DNA from: Clostridia bacterium
GTDB lineage: Bacteria; Bacillota; Clostridia; Christensenellales; CAG-138
NCBI GenBank assembly: GCA_017448545.1
Contig: JAFSLH010000001.1
Coordinates: 104,213 to 168,212, forward strand
Direction of reading: 5' to 3'
Length of the DNA stretch: 64,000 bases
Under the pieces are notes generated by a model, which made no database searches, had not been told where the DNA came from, and saw nothing but the letters and a program-made list of their open reading frames with translations. Numbering within the stretch: the stretch's first letter is position 1; every line of letters begins with the position of its first letter. Shown here one piece after another: positions 33,589 to 41,595 of the stretch. A program made the translations under genes and the position numbers.

Positions 33589-34218
33589 TTACGGTTTGAT
33601 CGAAACGGTGATCCGCATGCCGTTTTTGCCGAGTTTTTTCGCTTCGAGCAGCACAAGCCGCGCCGCGTTGCCGGTGCAGAGCAGATCCATTCGCTTCGGC
33701 GCGAACCGGTTCCGGTCCAGCGCGCGGAACAGGCGGCCGAGCTGATCGGCCGGGAAACAGAGCGAGACCGTTCCGCCGTTGTTCAGCAGCAGAAACGCGG
33801 CGTGCAGCCAGTCCGAAAGCGCCGTCTCGTCGGCATGCCGCGCCGAAGCGCGCGGGCCGTCGTCGGGATCGGTAAAGTACGGCGGATTCATCAGCACGCG
33901 GTCAAAGCGTCCGTGCCCGAAGACCGACGGCGCTTCCGAAACATCCAACACTCGAAAATCAATGGTTTGCCGGTTCCGCGCCGTGCTCATTCGGGCAAGC
34001 GCAATCGCACCTTCATCTGTATCGACGCCGACATACTCCCCGCCGTGCAGCGCTTTTGCGTACACCGCCAGAATACCGTTGCCGGTGCCGAGGTCGATCA
34101 CGCGATCCGCCTGTCGGATTGTCGCAAACTCCGCAAGCCGCAGCGCATCCTCGTGGATCGGGTACCGTTGGGCGCGGAACAGCCCGACCGTTTCCGTGAG
34201 CGGTTCCCAAATCTCCAT
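33589..34218 (-). CDS. tRNA1(Val) (adenine37-N6)-methyltransferase-like protein
   Basis: A 209-aa SAM-dependent methyltransferase of COG4123. SAM motif I is VIDLGTGNGILAVYA near residue 41 and the N6-adenine catalytic motif is LMNPPYFTD near residue 110. Firmicutes members (YabB) are placed near genes for rsmI and other RNA modification enzymes, as here. It lies 20 nt downstream of spoIID on the same strand and 25 nt before the barnase gene. Confidence 0.87.
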   Translation of the reverse strand: MEIWEPLTETVGLFRAQRYPIHEDALRLAEFATIRQADRVIDLGTGNGILAVYAKALHGGEYVGVDTDEGAIALARMSTARNRQTIDFRVLDVSEAPSVFGHGRFDRVLMNPPYFTDPDDGPRASARHADETALSDWLHAAFLLLNNGGTVSLCFPADQLGRLFRALDRNRFAPKRMDLLCTGNAARLVLLEAKKLGKNGMRITVSIKP

Positions 34219-34238
34219 CCGATCAGCCGCCTTTCGTT

Positions 34239-35330
34239 TTATTGTCCGCCGTTCGGATCGGACAGGTTCGCCTGATTCAGGTTCGGTTCGATCGTCACGC
34301 CGGTGTAGTAGTGTTTCAAAATCTCCTCATAGGTCGCTCCGCGCTGTGCCATCCCGTTTGCGCCGTTCTGACTCATGCCCACGCCGTGGCCGTATCCTTT
34401 GACCGAGAACACAAAGCCGGTCTCGGTCTTTTCCATCGTATACATCGCGCTCTCGAGATCAAACACGGTGCGCAGCTTTTTCCCGACGATCTCGATCCTG
34501 CCGAGACGGACGGTCTTGACGCGACCGCTCGGATATACCGCAAGGATTTCGATCGCGTCGCCGATCGTTTCTTCGGTCACGCCCGCTTCCGGATAGACCG
34601 CGTTGATGCGCTCGACCGCTTCCGCAAAGGTGACCGTCACCGTCTGCGTCCGCATCGGGTCCTCGTAGGGGCTTTCCACACCGCGCAGGTACGGCAGCGC
34701 GTTCGAATACACGTTCTCGGAATTTTCGGTCATGCCGCCGGAACAGGCATGGAACATCGCGTCAATGACTTCGCCGTTGTAGCACAGCACTTCACCCGCC
34801 GTGGACATCACGGCTTCCGCGAGCAGATTGTATTTCATGCCGGCGGCGTCGCCCCAGCGCTCGTTCATGCGTTCGTCGCTGATGTACGCCTGGCAGCATT
34901 TGCTGTCCGTGCAGATCGCAGCCTCCGGGTGCGAAGCGCAGCGTCCGCGCAGGATTTTCCGCAGCGCGTACGTCCGGGCGGCGACGGCCTGCGCCTTCAG
35001 CGCTTCCGGCGCATACGTGGTCGGCATTTCCGCGCCGACGACGCCGATGATGTACTTTTCAAAATCCATCACGATCAAGCGGTTTTCCCGGTGGTCAAAG
35101 ACCGGAATCTGCTGTGTCTCGGCAAAGTTGTAATACGTATACAGATCGAGCCGCGTCGGCGCCGGGGTCGGGGAAGCGGTCGGCTGCGGGGTCAGCGATA
35201 CGTCGAGGATCCGATACCCGGTCTTTGCGAGCGTGCGAACCATCAGCGCCAGAACAAAGACGAGAACGAACAGCACCGCGGCGAGCGGTACGACGACGGC
35301 CCAATTGGTTTTGACACGTTTGCGCTTCAT
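34239..35330 (-). CDS. spoIID: Stage II sporulation protein D (SpoIID)
   Basis: A 363-aa membrane-anchored lytic transglycosylase for septal peptidoglycan during engulfment. One N-terminal helix (AVVVPLAAVLFVLVFVLALM) is followed by a Pro/Thr-rich stretch and the SpoIID domain. The catalytic Glu lies in GVVGAEMPTTYAPEALKAQA and GYGHGVGMSQNGANGMA is the second family motif. ATG 35330 is the likely start; no ribosome site lies before it, and a -10-like TATACT ends 6 nt upstream, so the mRNA may be leaderless. Its presence supports a spore former. Confidence 0.93.
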   Translation of the reverse strand: MKRKRVKTNWAVVVPLAAVLFVLVFVLALMVRTLAKTGYRILDVSLTPQPTASPTPAPTRLDLYTYYNFAETQQIPVFDHRENRLIVMDFEKYIIGVVGAEMPTTYAPEALKAQAVAARTYALRKILRGRCASHPEAAICTDSKCCQAYISDERMNERWGDAAGMKYNLLAEAVMSTAGEVLCYNGEVIDAMFHACSGGMTENSENVYSNALPYLRGVESPYEDPMRTQTVTVTFAEAVERINAVYPEAGVTEETIGDAIEILAVYPSGRVKTVRLGRIEIVGKKLRTVFDLESAMYTMEKTETGFVFSVKGYGHGVGMSQNGANGMAQRGATYEEILKHYYTGVTIEPNLNQANLSDPNGGQ

Positions 35331-35336
35331 ACGAAC

Positions 35337-35365
35337 AGTATAACCGATCCGCCTTCGGATTTCCA
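35337..35365 (-). promoter_or_regulatory. Possible promoter of spoIID, leaderless arrangement
   Basis: On the minus strand TGGAAA (35365-35360), a 17-nt spacer and TATACT (35342-35337), then 6 nt to ATG. A sporulation sigma factor could use other boxes here, so the assignment to sigma-A is uncertain. Confidence 0.45.
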
Positions 35366-35410
35366 GTGAAGCGTTTGTGAAGAATTGCAGCCGATGCATG
35401 GGATTACCCG

Positions 35411-35439
35411 TTGAAAACCGTCGCCCGGTATGGTATAAT
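35411..35439 (+). promoter_or_regulatory. Promoter of dnaD, leaderless arrangement
   Basis: TTGAAA (35411-35416), a 17-nt spacer and TATAAT (35434-35439) with TGG before it. The start codon ATG begins at 35446, exactly where transcription should start, and no ribosome site lies upstream. Confidence 0.82.
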
Positions 35440-35445
35440 CACCGC

Positions 35446-36636
35446 ATGACAGTTCGATTTGCGCCGGAAGCGGCAAGGCGGGAGATGACGCCCGTCGACA
35501 ATTTGTTCTTTACGGTTTACATGCCCGAAGCGGACGGCATGTTTGTAAAAGTGTACCTGTACGGTTTGATGCAGTGCTACCATGCAGCGCTGAAGGAGGA
35601 ACCGATCGAGGATGCGCTCGGCCTCAGCGAGAACGAAGTGCGCTGCGCGTTCGTCTATTGGCAGGCAAAGGGCCTTGTACGGATCGAAAGCGACGATCCG
35701 CTGATCGTCGAGTACCTGCTTTCGGACCGGCCGTCACTGACGACCGCGACGGATATCAAGTACCGCCCGTTCGTGCGCTCGCTGAACGAGCTGTTCGCGC
35801 CGCGGCAGCTGGAGCTTAGGGAGCTTCGCACGATGTACGACTGCATCGAGGTCTACGGGCTCGAGGAAGCGGCGGCGCTGGAACTGACCGCGCATTGCAT
35901 CGATCTGCGCGGCAAGCGCGTTTCCGTCAACTACATCCGTTCCGTCGCAAAGACGTGGAACGAGCAGGGCATCGTGACGGAAGCGCAGGCGCAGGCGTAT
36001 GTGGAGAATTACAAGCTGAAAAAGCATGGCGCGGCGGAAATTCTGCTGCGCTGGAACAAGCATCGCAAGCCGACGAAGGACGAAATGGACCTGTACGATA
36101 CCTGGACGAACGAATGGGGCTTCGATCAGGAAGCGATCCTGGCCGTCTGTCCGCAGCTCGTCGAGGTCGGCACGCCGACGTTTGCGATCCTGAATGATCG
36201 GCTCATGCAGATGCGGGACAGGAACCTGTCCACGGCGTCGTCGATCCGGGAAGCGTCCGTGCAGAATCTCGACGACCGCGCGTTTACGCAGGCCGTGTTC
36301 GATCGGCTCGGCAAGGTCGAAGTGCCGAACAGAACCGACGTCGCGCAGATGTCGATGTTCCGGCGGGAAAAGGAAATCGAGGACGAAGCGATCTTCGCGG
36401 CGGCCGAATCGTGCAAGGCCGCGGAACGCCCGTTCGGCGCGCTGAAAAAGGTGCTGCTGCGCTGGGCGGCGGACGGAATCCGTACAAAGGAGCAAGCCGA
36501 AGAATCGCTGCGCGCGCAGGTGCCGGCGGTCTCTTACGGCAAAAAGAAGAACCGCGCCGTGCACGGGTATGCACAGCAGCCGATTACCGACGCGGACATT
36601 GCGCACATGATCGTTGACCTGAGCGAGGACGTATGA
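35446..36636 (+). CDS. dnaD: DnaD-domain replication initiation protein
   Basis: A 396-aa protein. The N-terminal part (about 10-120) is a winged-helix region (FVKVYLYGLMQCYHAAL, LSENEVRCAFVYWQAKGLV) and residues about 130-290 hold DnaD-type (DnaB2) helical domains, ending NYKLKKHGAAEILLRWNKHR. DnaD proteins bind DNA and DnaA and help load the helicase at oriC or at stalled forks. It overlaps dnaC through ATGA. I use ATG 35446 because upstream codons have no ribosome site and a consensus promoter lies directly before it. Confidence 0.85.
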   Translation: MTVRFAPEAARREMTPVDNLFFTVYMPEADGMFVKVYLYGLMQCYHAALKEEPIEDALGLSENEVRCAFVYWQAKGLVRIESDDPLIVEYLLSDRPSLTTATDIKYRPFVRSLNELFAPRQLELRELRTMYDCIEVYGLEEAAALELTAHCIDLRGKRVSVNYIRSVAKTWNEQGIVTEAQAQAYVENYKLKKHGAAEILLRWNKHRKPTKDEMDLYDTWTNEWGFDQEAILAVCPQLVEVGTPTFAILNDRLMQMRDRNLSTASSIREASVQNLDDRAFTQAVFDRLGKVEVPNRTDVAQMSMFRREKEIEDEAIFAAAESCKAAERPFGALKKVLLRWAADGIRTKEQAEESLRAQVPAVSYGKKKNRAVHGYAQQPITDADIAHMIVDLSEDV

Positions 36637-37550
36637 ACAGCACATTGCAGCGATATTACAGCGGCGTCCGGCAAAAGAACGCGGCGCTTTCGGAGCAGCG
36701 ACTTTCGGAATGCGAAAAAAAGAACCCGCGCTTCAAGTCCCTGCGGGAGGAGCGCGGAGAGGTCGTGCTTGCGATGGCGGCCGGAAAGCTCTCCGCCGCA
36801 CAGGCGCAGTCCCGGATTGCGGCGATCTCCGCCGAGCGGAAGAACCTTCTGATCGCGATGGGGCAGCCGGCAAACTATCTCGATCCGATCTATTCCTGCC
36901 CCAAATGCAAGGACACCGGCGAGGTGGGCGAGGGACGGAAAAAACTGTGCGCCTGTGCGCTGAAGCAGATGCAGCAGACGCTTGCCGAAGGCGCGCGCAT
37001 CAACCCGAAGGAGACGTTTGCGGCGTTCCGTGCGGATCTCTATCCGACGGATGCGCAGCGCAGCTTCGGCATTCGATGCAAGGCGTATTGCGAAAAGTAC
37101 GTCGCTTCGCTTCCGCATCCCGAAAAGCCGAACCTGATCTTTTTGGGCACGCCCGGCCTCGGAAAAACCTATTTTGCAAATGCGATCGCATACGGCGCGC
37201 TCGAGCGCGGGATCGACACGCTGAAAGTCACGGCGTACCGGTTCGTGCAGGACGCTTTGGATGGAATCGGATCGCATACCGAAACGATGCGCCGCTATAC
37301 GGACGTGTCGCTGCTCGTGCTCGACGATCTCGGAACCGAGCCGATGATCCCGAATGTGACCGTCGAATCGCTGTTCCGTGTGCTGAACGAACGGAATACC
37401 GCCGATCTGCCGACGATTGTCGTTTCCAACCTGACCCGGGAAGACCTTGTGGAAACCTACGGCGAGCGGCTTGCGTCCCGCCTGTTCGACGGCTCGCGCA
37501 CCGCAATCGTGAAGTTCTCGGGGAACAACCTCCGTACGAGGCAAAGCTGA
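36633..37550 (+). CDS. dnaC: DnaC/DnaI-type AAA+ helicase loader
   Basis: A 305-aa ATPase. The N-terminal region (about 1-110) contains a zinc-ribbon pair, CPKCKDTGEVG and LCACALKQ, as in DnaI. The AAA+ core holds Walker A LGTPGLGKTYFA near residue 169 and Walker B LLVLDDLGTEP. It loads the replicative helicase with DnaD. The stop shares one nucleotide with the rsmI start (TGATG). Confidence 0.93.
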   Translation: MNSTLQRYYSGVRQKNAALSEQRLSECEKKNPRFKSLREERGEVVLAMAAGKLSAAQAQSRIAAISAERKNLLIAMGQPANYLDPIYSCPKCKDTGEVGEGRKKLCACALKQMQQTLAEGARINPKETFAAFRADLYPTDAQRSFGIRCKAYCEKYVASLPHPEKPNLIFLGTPGLGKTYFANAIAYGALERGIDTLKVTAYRFVQDALDGIGSHTETMRRYTDVSLLVLDDLGTEPMIPNVTVESLFRVLNERNTADLPTIVVSNLTREDLVETYGERLASRLFDGSRTAIVKFSGNNLRTRQS

Positions 37551-38383
37551 TGCTGTATCTGGTTGCAACGCCCATCGGAAATCTGGGGGATATCACGCTC
37601 CGCGCGATCGAAACGCTTCGCGCCTGCGATGCGGTCTATTGTGAGGATACGCGCCGCACGGCGCAGCTGATGAACCATCTCGGAATCGAAAAACCGCTGT
37701 ACAGCTGCCATACGCACAACGAACGCATGCGCAGCGTCGAGATCATCGCGGCGCTGCGGGAGGGAAAGGAGCTTGCGTACGTTTCCGACGCGGGCATGCC
37801 CGGCGTGTCCGATCCCGGCGCGATTCTGGCACAGGCGTGTGTGGAAAACAGTCTGCCGTATACGGTCGTTCCGGGCGCGTCCGCGGTGCTGACCGCCGCC
37901 GTGCTCAGCGGCCTTCCGCCGCAGCCGTTCAGCTTTTTCGGCTTTCTCCCGCGCGAAACAAAACCGCGCAGGGAACTCCTGGATACGATCGCAAATACGC
38001 CGCATCTGTGTCTGCTGTACGAAAGCCCGCATCGCGTGCGCGCTTCGCTGCAGGACCTCTGCGACCGGCTGGGCGACGTCCGCGCCGCCGTTCTGCGCGA
38101 GCTGACCAAGAAATTCGAGTCCGTCTATCGCGGCCGCCTCTCCGAACTGATCGAGCTGTTTGCCGAGGAGCCGAAGGGCGAATGCGTGATCGCCGTTCTG
38201 CCCGAACCGTCTGCGTCGTCGGACGCGGTCGATCCGAACGCGTGCATGGACGTCCTGCTCGAAACGCTTTCCGTCAAGGACGCCGCGGCGGCAGCTGCCG
38301 AACGGCTGCACATTCCGAAAAAACAGGCTTACGCGCTCGCGCTTGAGCGAAAAGCGCTATCCGACGCCCAATCTGAATCATAA
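37550..38383 (+). CDS. rsmI: 16S rRNA (cytidine1402-2'-O)-methyltransferase RsmI
   Basis: A 277-aa tetrapyrrole-methylase-fold enzyme. LYLVATPIGNLGDITLRA at the N-terminus and VSDAGMPGVSDPG near residue 80 are diagnostic. It methylates the ribose of C1402 in the decoding centre. Translation is coupled to dnaC by TGATG. The gene is the last of the dnaD operon, and the structured repeat begins 2 nt after its stop. Confidence 0.96.
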   Translation: MLYLVATPIGNLGDITLRAIETLRACDAVYCEDTRRTAQLMNHLGIEKPLYSCHTHNERMRSVEIIAALREGKELAYVSDAGMPGVSDPGAILAQACVENSLPYTVVPGASAVLTAAVLSGLPPQPFSFFGFLPRETKPRRELLDTIANTPHLCLLYESPHRVRASLQDLCDRLGDVRAAVLRELTKKFESVYRGRLSELIELFAEEPKGECVIAVLPEPSASSDAVDPNACMDVLLETLSVKDAAAAAAERLHIPKKQAYALALERKALSDAQSES

Positions 38384-38384
38384 A

Positions 38385-38611
38385 CAAGGCGTTGTCTCAA
38401 AACTCCTTGAGCACTGTAAGGGGCTGTCGATAAGGCAGTCAGAATTCGCGTTTTCGTCCCGAAGGCTATACTGACGCTATGCCGAGGGCGAAAACGCGGA
38501 TAATTTGCGGCATATAATCAGAGAAAAGGCGGATTTTTCCGCCTTTTCCACATACAAGTTAAAACAATTCCAAGTTGCCGCAAATGGTCTGACGCCTTTT
38601 GCGACAGCCCC
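38385..38611 (+). repeat. Structured interspersed repeat, copy 2
   Basis: A 227-bp element homologous to 11902-12128 (opposite orientation) and 63852-64000. Pairings visible: GGGGCTGTCG near 38420 with CGACAGCCCC at the right end; CGCGTTTTCG (38447-38456) with CGAAAACGCG (38489-38498); TTTGCGGCA (38504-38512) with TGCCGCAAA (38576-38584); and the inner hairpin AAAAGGCGGA (38524-38533) with TCCGCCTTTT (38538-38547). The two outer ends (GGCGTTGTCTCAA on the left, GGGGCTGTCGCAA on the right, reverse-complemented) resemble insertion-sequence terminal repeats. It separates the convergent rsmI and NlpC/P60 genes and has no coding frame of note. Confidence 0.93.
38524..38547. terminator. Inner hairpin of repeat copy 2, likely bidirectional terminator
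   Basis: A perfect 10-bp stem with a TTTT loop whose arms end in AAAA and TTTT, so it fits an intrinsic terminator on both strands. It lies 140 nt after rsmI and 101 nt after the NlpC/P60 gene. Confidence 0.7.
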
Positions 38612-38647
38612 CTTTCCTTTCCGTTGCGGGACGCTCCTGCGAAATCC

Positions 38648-40522
38648 TCAGCTCCAGATGCGGTAGGCCATCAAAAAGTGCTGTTTCCAGTACGAGCCGG
38701 AAAGCACCGTCGACGTGATGCGAACTTCGCCCGCGCCGGAGGAAGCGTCGATCATCTTGCCGTTGCCGAGGTAGATGCCGACGTGGCCGGTCGCCATCGA
38801 CGAGCCGGAGAACACCATGATGTCGCCGCGCTTGAAGTCGCCCCACTTTGTGATGCGCTGATACTTCGAGCAGGTGCGCCAGCCGCGGCTGGTCATATAG
38901 CCCTGCTTCACGCCGGCCTGGTTCAGACACCAGAAGACGAACCCGGAGCAGTCGAACTTGTTCGGGCCCTTTGCGCCGGAAACGTACGGACAGCCGAGCT
39001 TGCTCTGCGCGATCGAGATGAAGTTCTCGATCTTTTCCGAGGAGGAATCGCTCGGTTTCGGCGTTGCGGTTGCCTTGCCGGGCTTTTCCGTCGCCTTGGA
39101 CGTCGATTTCGACGTGGACTTGGACGTCGACTTGGGCGTCGTTTTCGCGGTCGGTTTCGGCGTTGGCGACGGCGTAGCGGGCGCGCGGCGCGCATCGCCG
39201 GATTCGAGCTTGGCAAGCGTCTTGGAACCGACCGTGCCGTCGACGGTCAGGCTGTTCCGCTTCTGGAACGTCCGCACGGCGTCTTCGGTAACGTCGTCGT
39301 AGTAGCCGGTGACCTGACTGCTCGTCAGATACCCGAGCTTCTTCAAAAGCCGCTGCACTTCCTTGACCTTCGAGCCGCTCATGCCGAGCCGCAGCGCGTA
39401 CTTGAGCGCGTCCTTCGAATCCAGCGCATTCATCGTCGACGGGCCGAGTACGCCGTCCTTGACGAGGCCGTTCGCGTCCTGGAATTCCTTGATGGCGGCA
39501 ACGGTATGCTTATCCATCTTTCCTTTTGTATAGCTCTCGGTGAGATAACCGAGCTCGACGAGCCGTTCCTGATACTGCGTAATCGCCGGGTCCGAATCGC
39601 CGCTCTTGAACACGTTGCCGACCACGTCGTCGCTGTACAGCGCCTCACGTGTGAGACCGCCGACAAGCCCGTCCGCTTTCAGATTGTTCGCGGACTGGAA
39701 AGCAACGACTGCGGCAAGCGTCTTTTCGCCGAACGTGCCGGTGCGGCAGTCGGCGTCGAGGTAACCGAGGTCGTACAGACGCTCCTGGACTTCCTCGACC
39801 GCGTCGCCGGTATCGCCGATCTGCATGACGTATTCAACCGCGTCTTCGCTGAACAGCAGCGCGTAGGTCTCCTCGTCAATCACGCCGTCCTCTTCGAGCC
39901 CGTTGCGGCTTTGGAACTTCTTCAGCGCTTCCAGCGTCGCGGGGCCGAAGCGCTCGGTCGGTTCATCCGAATCCATGTAGCCGAGGTCCATCAGCCGCTG
40001 CTGCACGACGGCGATCGTTTCGTCGGTATCGCCTTTTTTGAACGTTTCGCCCGCGAGATACGTATCGTCGGGGTTCATCGTCGGCGCAACCGTTTCGAGG
40101 GGCTGCGGCGTCGGCGCAGCCGTTTCGCTGACCACGACCGGTTCGGTTCCGCGGCCGGACGGGCGGCATACGCACGAGAAGATGCGCGAGCCGAGCACGA
40201 CCGTCAGAATCAGCGACGAAAGAACAACGACGCACAAAACGGCGAGCACCAGAAACAGCAGCGGGCGCGAAACGCGCTGCGGGTTTTTGTTCTTCGCATC
40301 CGGTTCGGTTCGTTCCGCCAGCGACGTCAGCGCTTTGTTCAGGCCGAACTCTACACTGCGCACGCATTTGGACAAAAACGGCGGAACGGCGCGCGCAAAT
40401 TCAGCCGCTTTCTTCGCCGCGAATCGCCCCGCGCGTTTCAGAGCCGGCCACGCCGTCTCGATCCACCAGTGTTTCAGTTTTTTACCCGCGGCACGCACCG
40501 CGTCGCCGAATGAATTGGCCAT
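38648..40522 (-). CDS. NlpC/P60 peptidoglycan hydrolase with four peptidoglycan-binding domains
   Basis: A 624-aa protein. Residues 1-80 are basic and cytoplasmic, one helix follows (about 87-110, RPLLFLVLAVLCVVVLSSLI), then four peptidoglycan_binding_1 units of about 65-70 residues each (for example VVQQRLMDLGYMDS, VQERLYDLGYLDA, YQERLVELGYLTE, VQRLLKKLGYLTS). A Lys/Ser/Thr/Pro linker leads to the C-terminal NlpC/P60 domain with its catalytic Cys in NKFDCSGFVFW and His in ATGHVGIYLG. It should cleave D-gamma-glutamyl-diaminopimelate bonds in stem peptides. ATG 40522 has AAAGGAG 9 nt upstream. GTG 40531 is too close to that site. Confidence 0.93.
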   Translation of the reverse strand: MANSFGDAVRAAGKKLKHWWIETAWPALKRAGRFAAKKAAEFARAVPPFLSKCVRSVEFGLNKALTSLAERTEPDAKNKNPQRVSRPLLFLVLAVLCVVVLSSLILTVVLGSRIFSCVCRPSGRGTEPVVVSETAAPTPQPLETVAPTMNPDDTYLAGETFKKGDTDETIAVVQQRLMDLGYMDSDEPTERFGPATLEALKKFQSRNGLEEDGVIDEETYALLFSEDAVEYVMQIGDTGDAVEEVQERLYDLGYLDADCRTGTFGEKTLAAVVAFQSANNLKADGLVGGLTREALYSDDVVGNVFKSGDSDPAITQYQERLVELGYLTESYTKGKMDKHTVAAIKEFQDANGLVKDGVLGPSTMNALDSKDALKYALRLGMSGSKVKEVQRLLKKLGYLTSSQVTGYYDDVTEDAVRTFQKRNSLTVDGTVGSKTLAKLESGDARRAPATPSPTPKPTAKTTPKSTSKSTSKSTSKATEKPGKATATPKPSDSSSEKIENFISIAQSKLGCPYVSGAKGPNKFDCSGFVFWCLNQAGVKQGYMTSRGWRTCSKYQRITKWGDFKRGDIMVFSGSSMATGHVGIYLGNGKMIDASSGAGEVRITSTVLSGSYWKQHFLMAYRIWS

Positions 40523-40614
40523 GGGGTTCACTCCTTTGCCCCTTCATTATATCGGATTCTTGTGACCGAATCTCGTTCTTTTCGTAAACTTTTTCTGCCA
40601 ATTTCAGGCAATTC

Positions 40615-41577
40615 CTACCGCTGCGGATACAGCGACAGCGCGCCGTACAGTTCTTCCCGCAGCTGCTTTTGCCGCCGTTCCGGTTCGAGCAGCGTGACCT
40701 GCGACAGATGGTTCAGCACGAACCGGCGCACCGCCGTCCACGGCGCGCGAATCTCGGCGCGAACGTTGTCGCCCTCCGGCGAGAGCTTTGCCGCGGAACC
40801 GAACGTATCCGCCAGCGCGTCGACCAGCCGTCCGGCGCACAGCAGCGTATAGGCTTCGGCGGCGTCCTGCCGGTAGATCGCACGGTTCACATACCCGATC
40901 ACGTCAAGCCCGTTGCGGCATTCGGCCAGTTCGGTAAATGCGCGCGCAGGCTGCTCGAGCACGGCCGCGCCGCGCATATAATCGCAGCGGAAATGCAGCA
41001 GTCTGCCGTAGCCCCAGACCGACGCCAGCACATAGTACCGATCCGCGGCCAGAAAGAGCGCGTACGGCGAAATCGTATAGGTCGCGTCGGGCGCGGCGGT
41101 CATCGCCTCGTCGCCCTGCGCGGTATGGTACAGGAACGTTACCTGCCGCTGCTCCGCAATCGCACTGCGCAGGATCGACAGCGTATCGAACACCTCGGTG
41201 TGCAGCGTCATCGGCGTTTCATGCACGGCATAGACCGGAACGACCGGCTGCATATTGCGGAGCCGGCGTTCGCCGCTCTCCGTGATCGGCGCGCGCAGAA
41301 GCGCGTCATACAGCACCGGGTCGAACGATTCCGCATCCACGGACGCGGTCAGATAGTACCCCTTTCCGTTCTCATGGTAGGTCGAAAGCCCGAACCCCAT
41401 TTCCGTCAGCAGAATCAGGTTGCGGCCGACCGCCTTCCGTTCCGCGATCATGCCGAAATCCTCTTTCAGATAATCAATAATCCGGCGCGTGGAAAGCGGC
41501 TCCTGTTCCGTCGCGTGCTGTTCCAGCACCCGCAGGATGCAGAGCGATAACGCCTTTTTCCCCTTCGTCTCCGTCAT
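40615..41577 (-). CDS. WYL-domain transcriptional regulator
   Basis: A 320-aa regulator with an N-terminal winged-helix region (LSTRRIIDYLKEDFGMIAER, KAVGRNLILL) and a WYL domain from about residue 130 (ISPYALFLAADRYYVLASV, then FRCDYMRGAAVL), ending in a WCX-type segment. WYL domains bind nucleic acids or nucleotides. It lies 18 nt downstream of mreB on the same strand. The target is unknown. Confidence 0.87.
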   Translation of the reverse strand: MTETKGKKALSLCILRVLEQHATEQEPLSTRRIIDYLKEDFGMIAERKAVGRNLILLTEMGFGLSTYHENGKGYYLTASVDAESFDPVLYDALLRAPITESGERRLRNMQPVVPVYAVHETPMTLHTEVFDTLSILRSAIAEQRQVTFLYHTAQGDEAMTAAPDATYTISPYALFLAADRYYVLASVWGYGRLLHFRCDYMRGAAVLEQPARAFTELAECRNGLDVIGYVNRAIYRQDAAEAYTLLCAGRLVDALADTFGSAAKLSPEGDNVRAEIRAPWTAVRRFVLNHLSQVTLLEPERRQKQLREELYGALSLYPQR

Positions 41578-41595
41578 ACTCCCCTCACCGTCCGA

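Noticed and set aside
38624-40513. A 629-codon plus-strand frame opposite the NlpC/P60 gene
   Set aside because: Its composition is an artefact of GC-rich codon bias; the opposite strand holds a complete, recognisable wall hydrolase.
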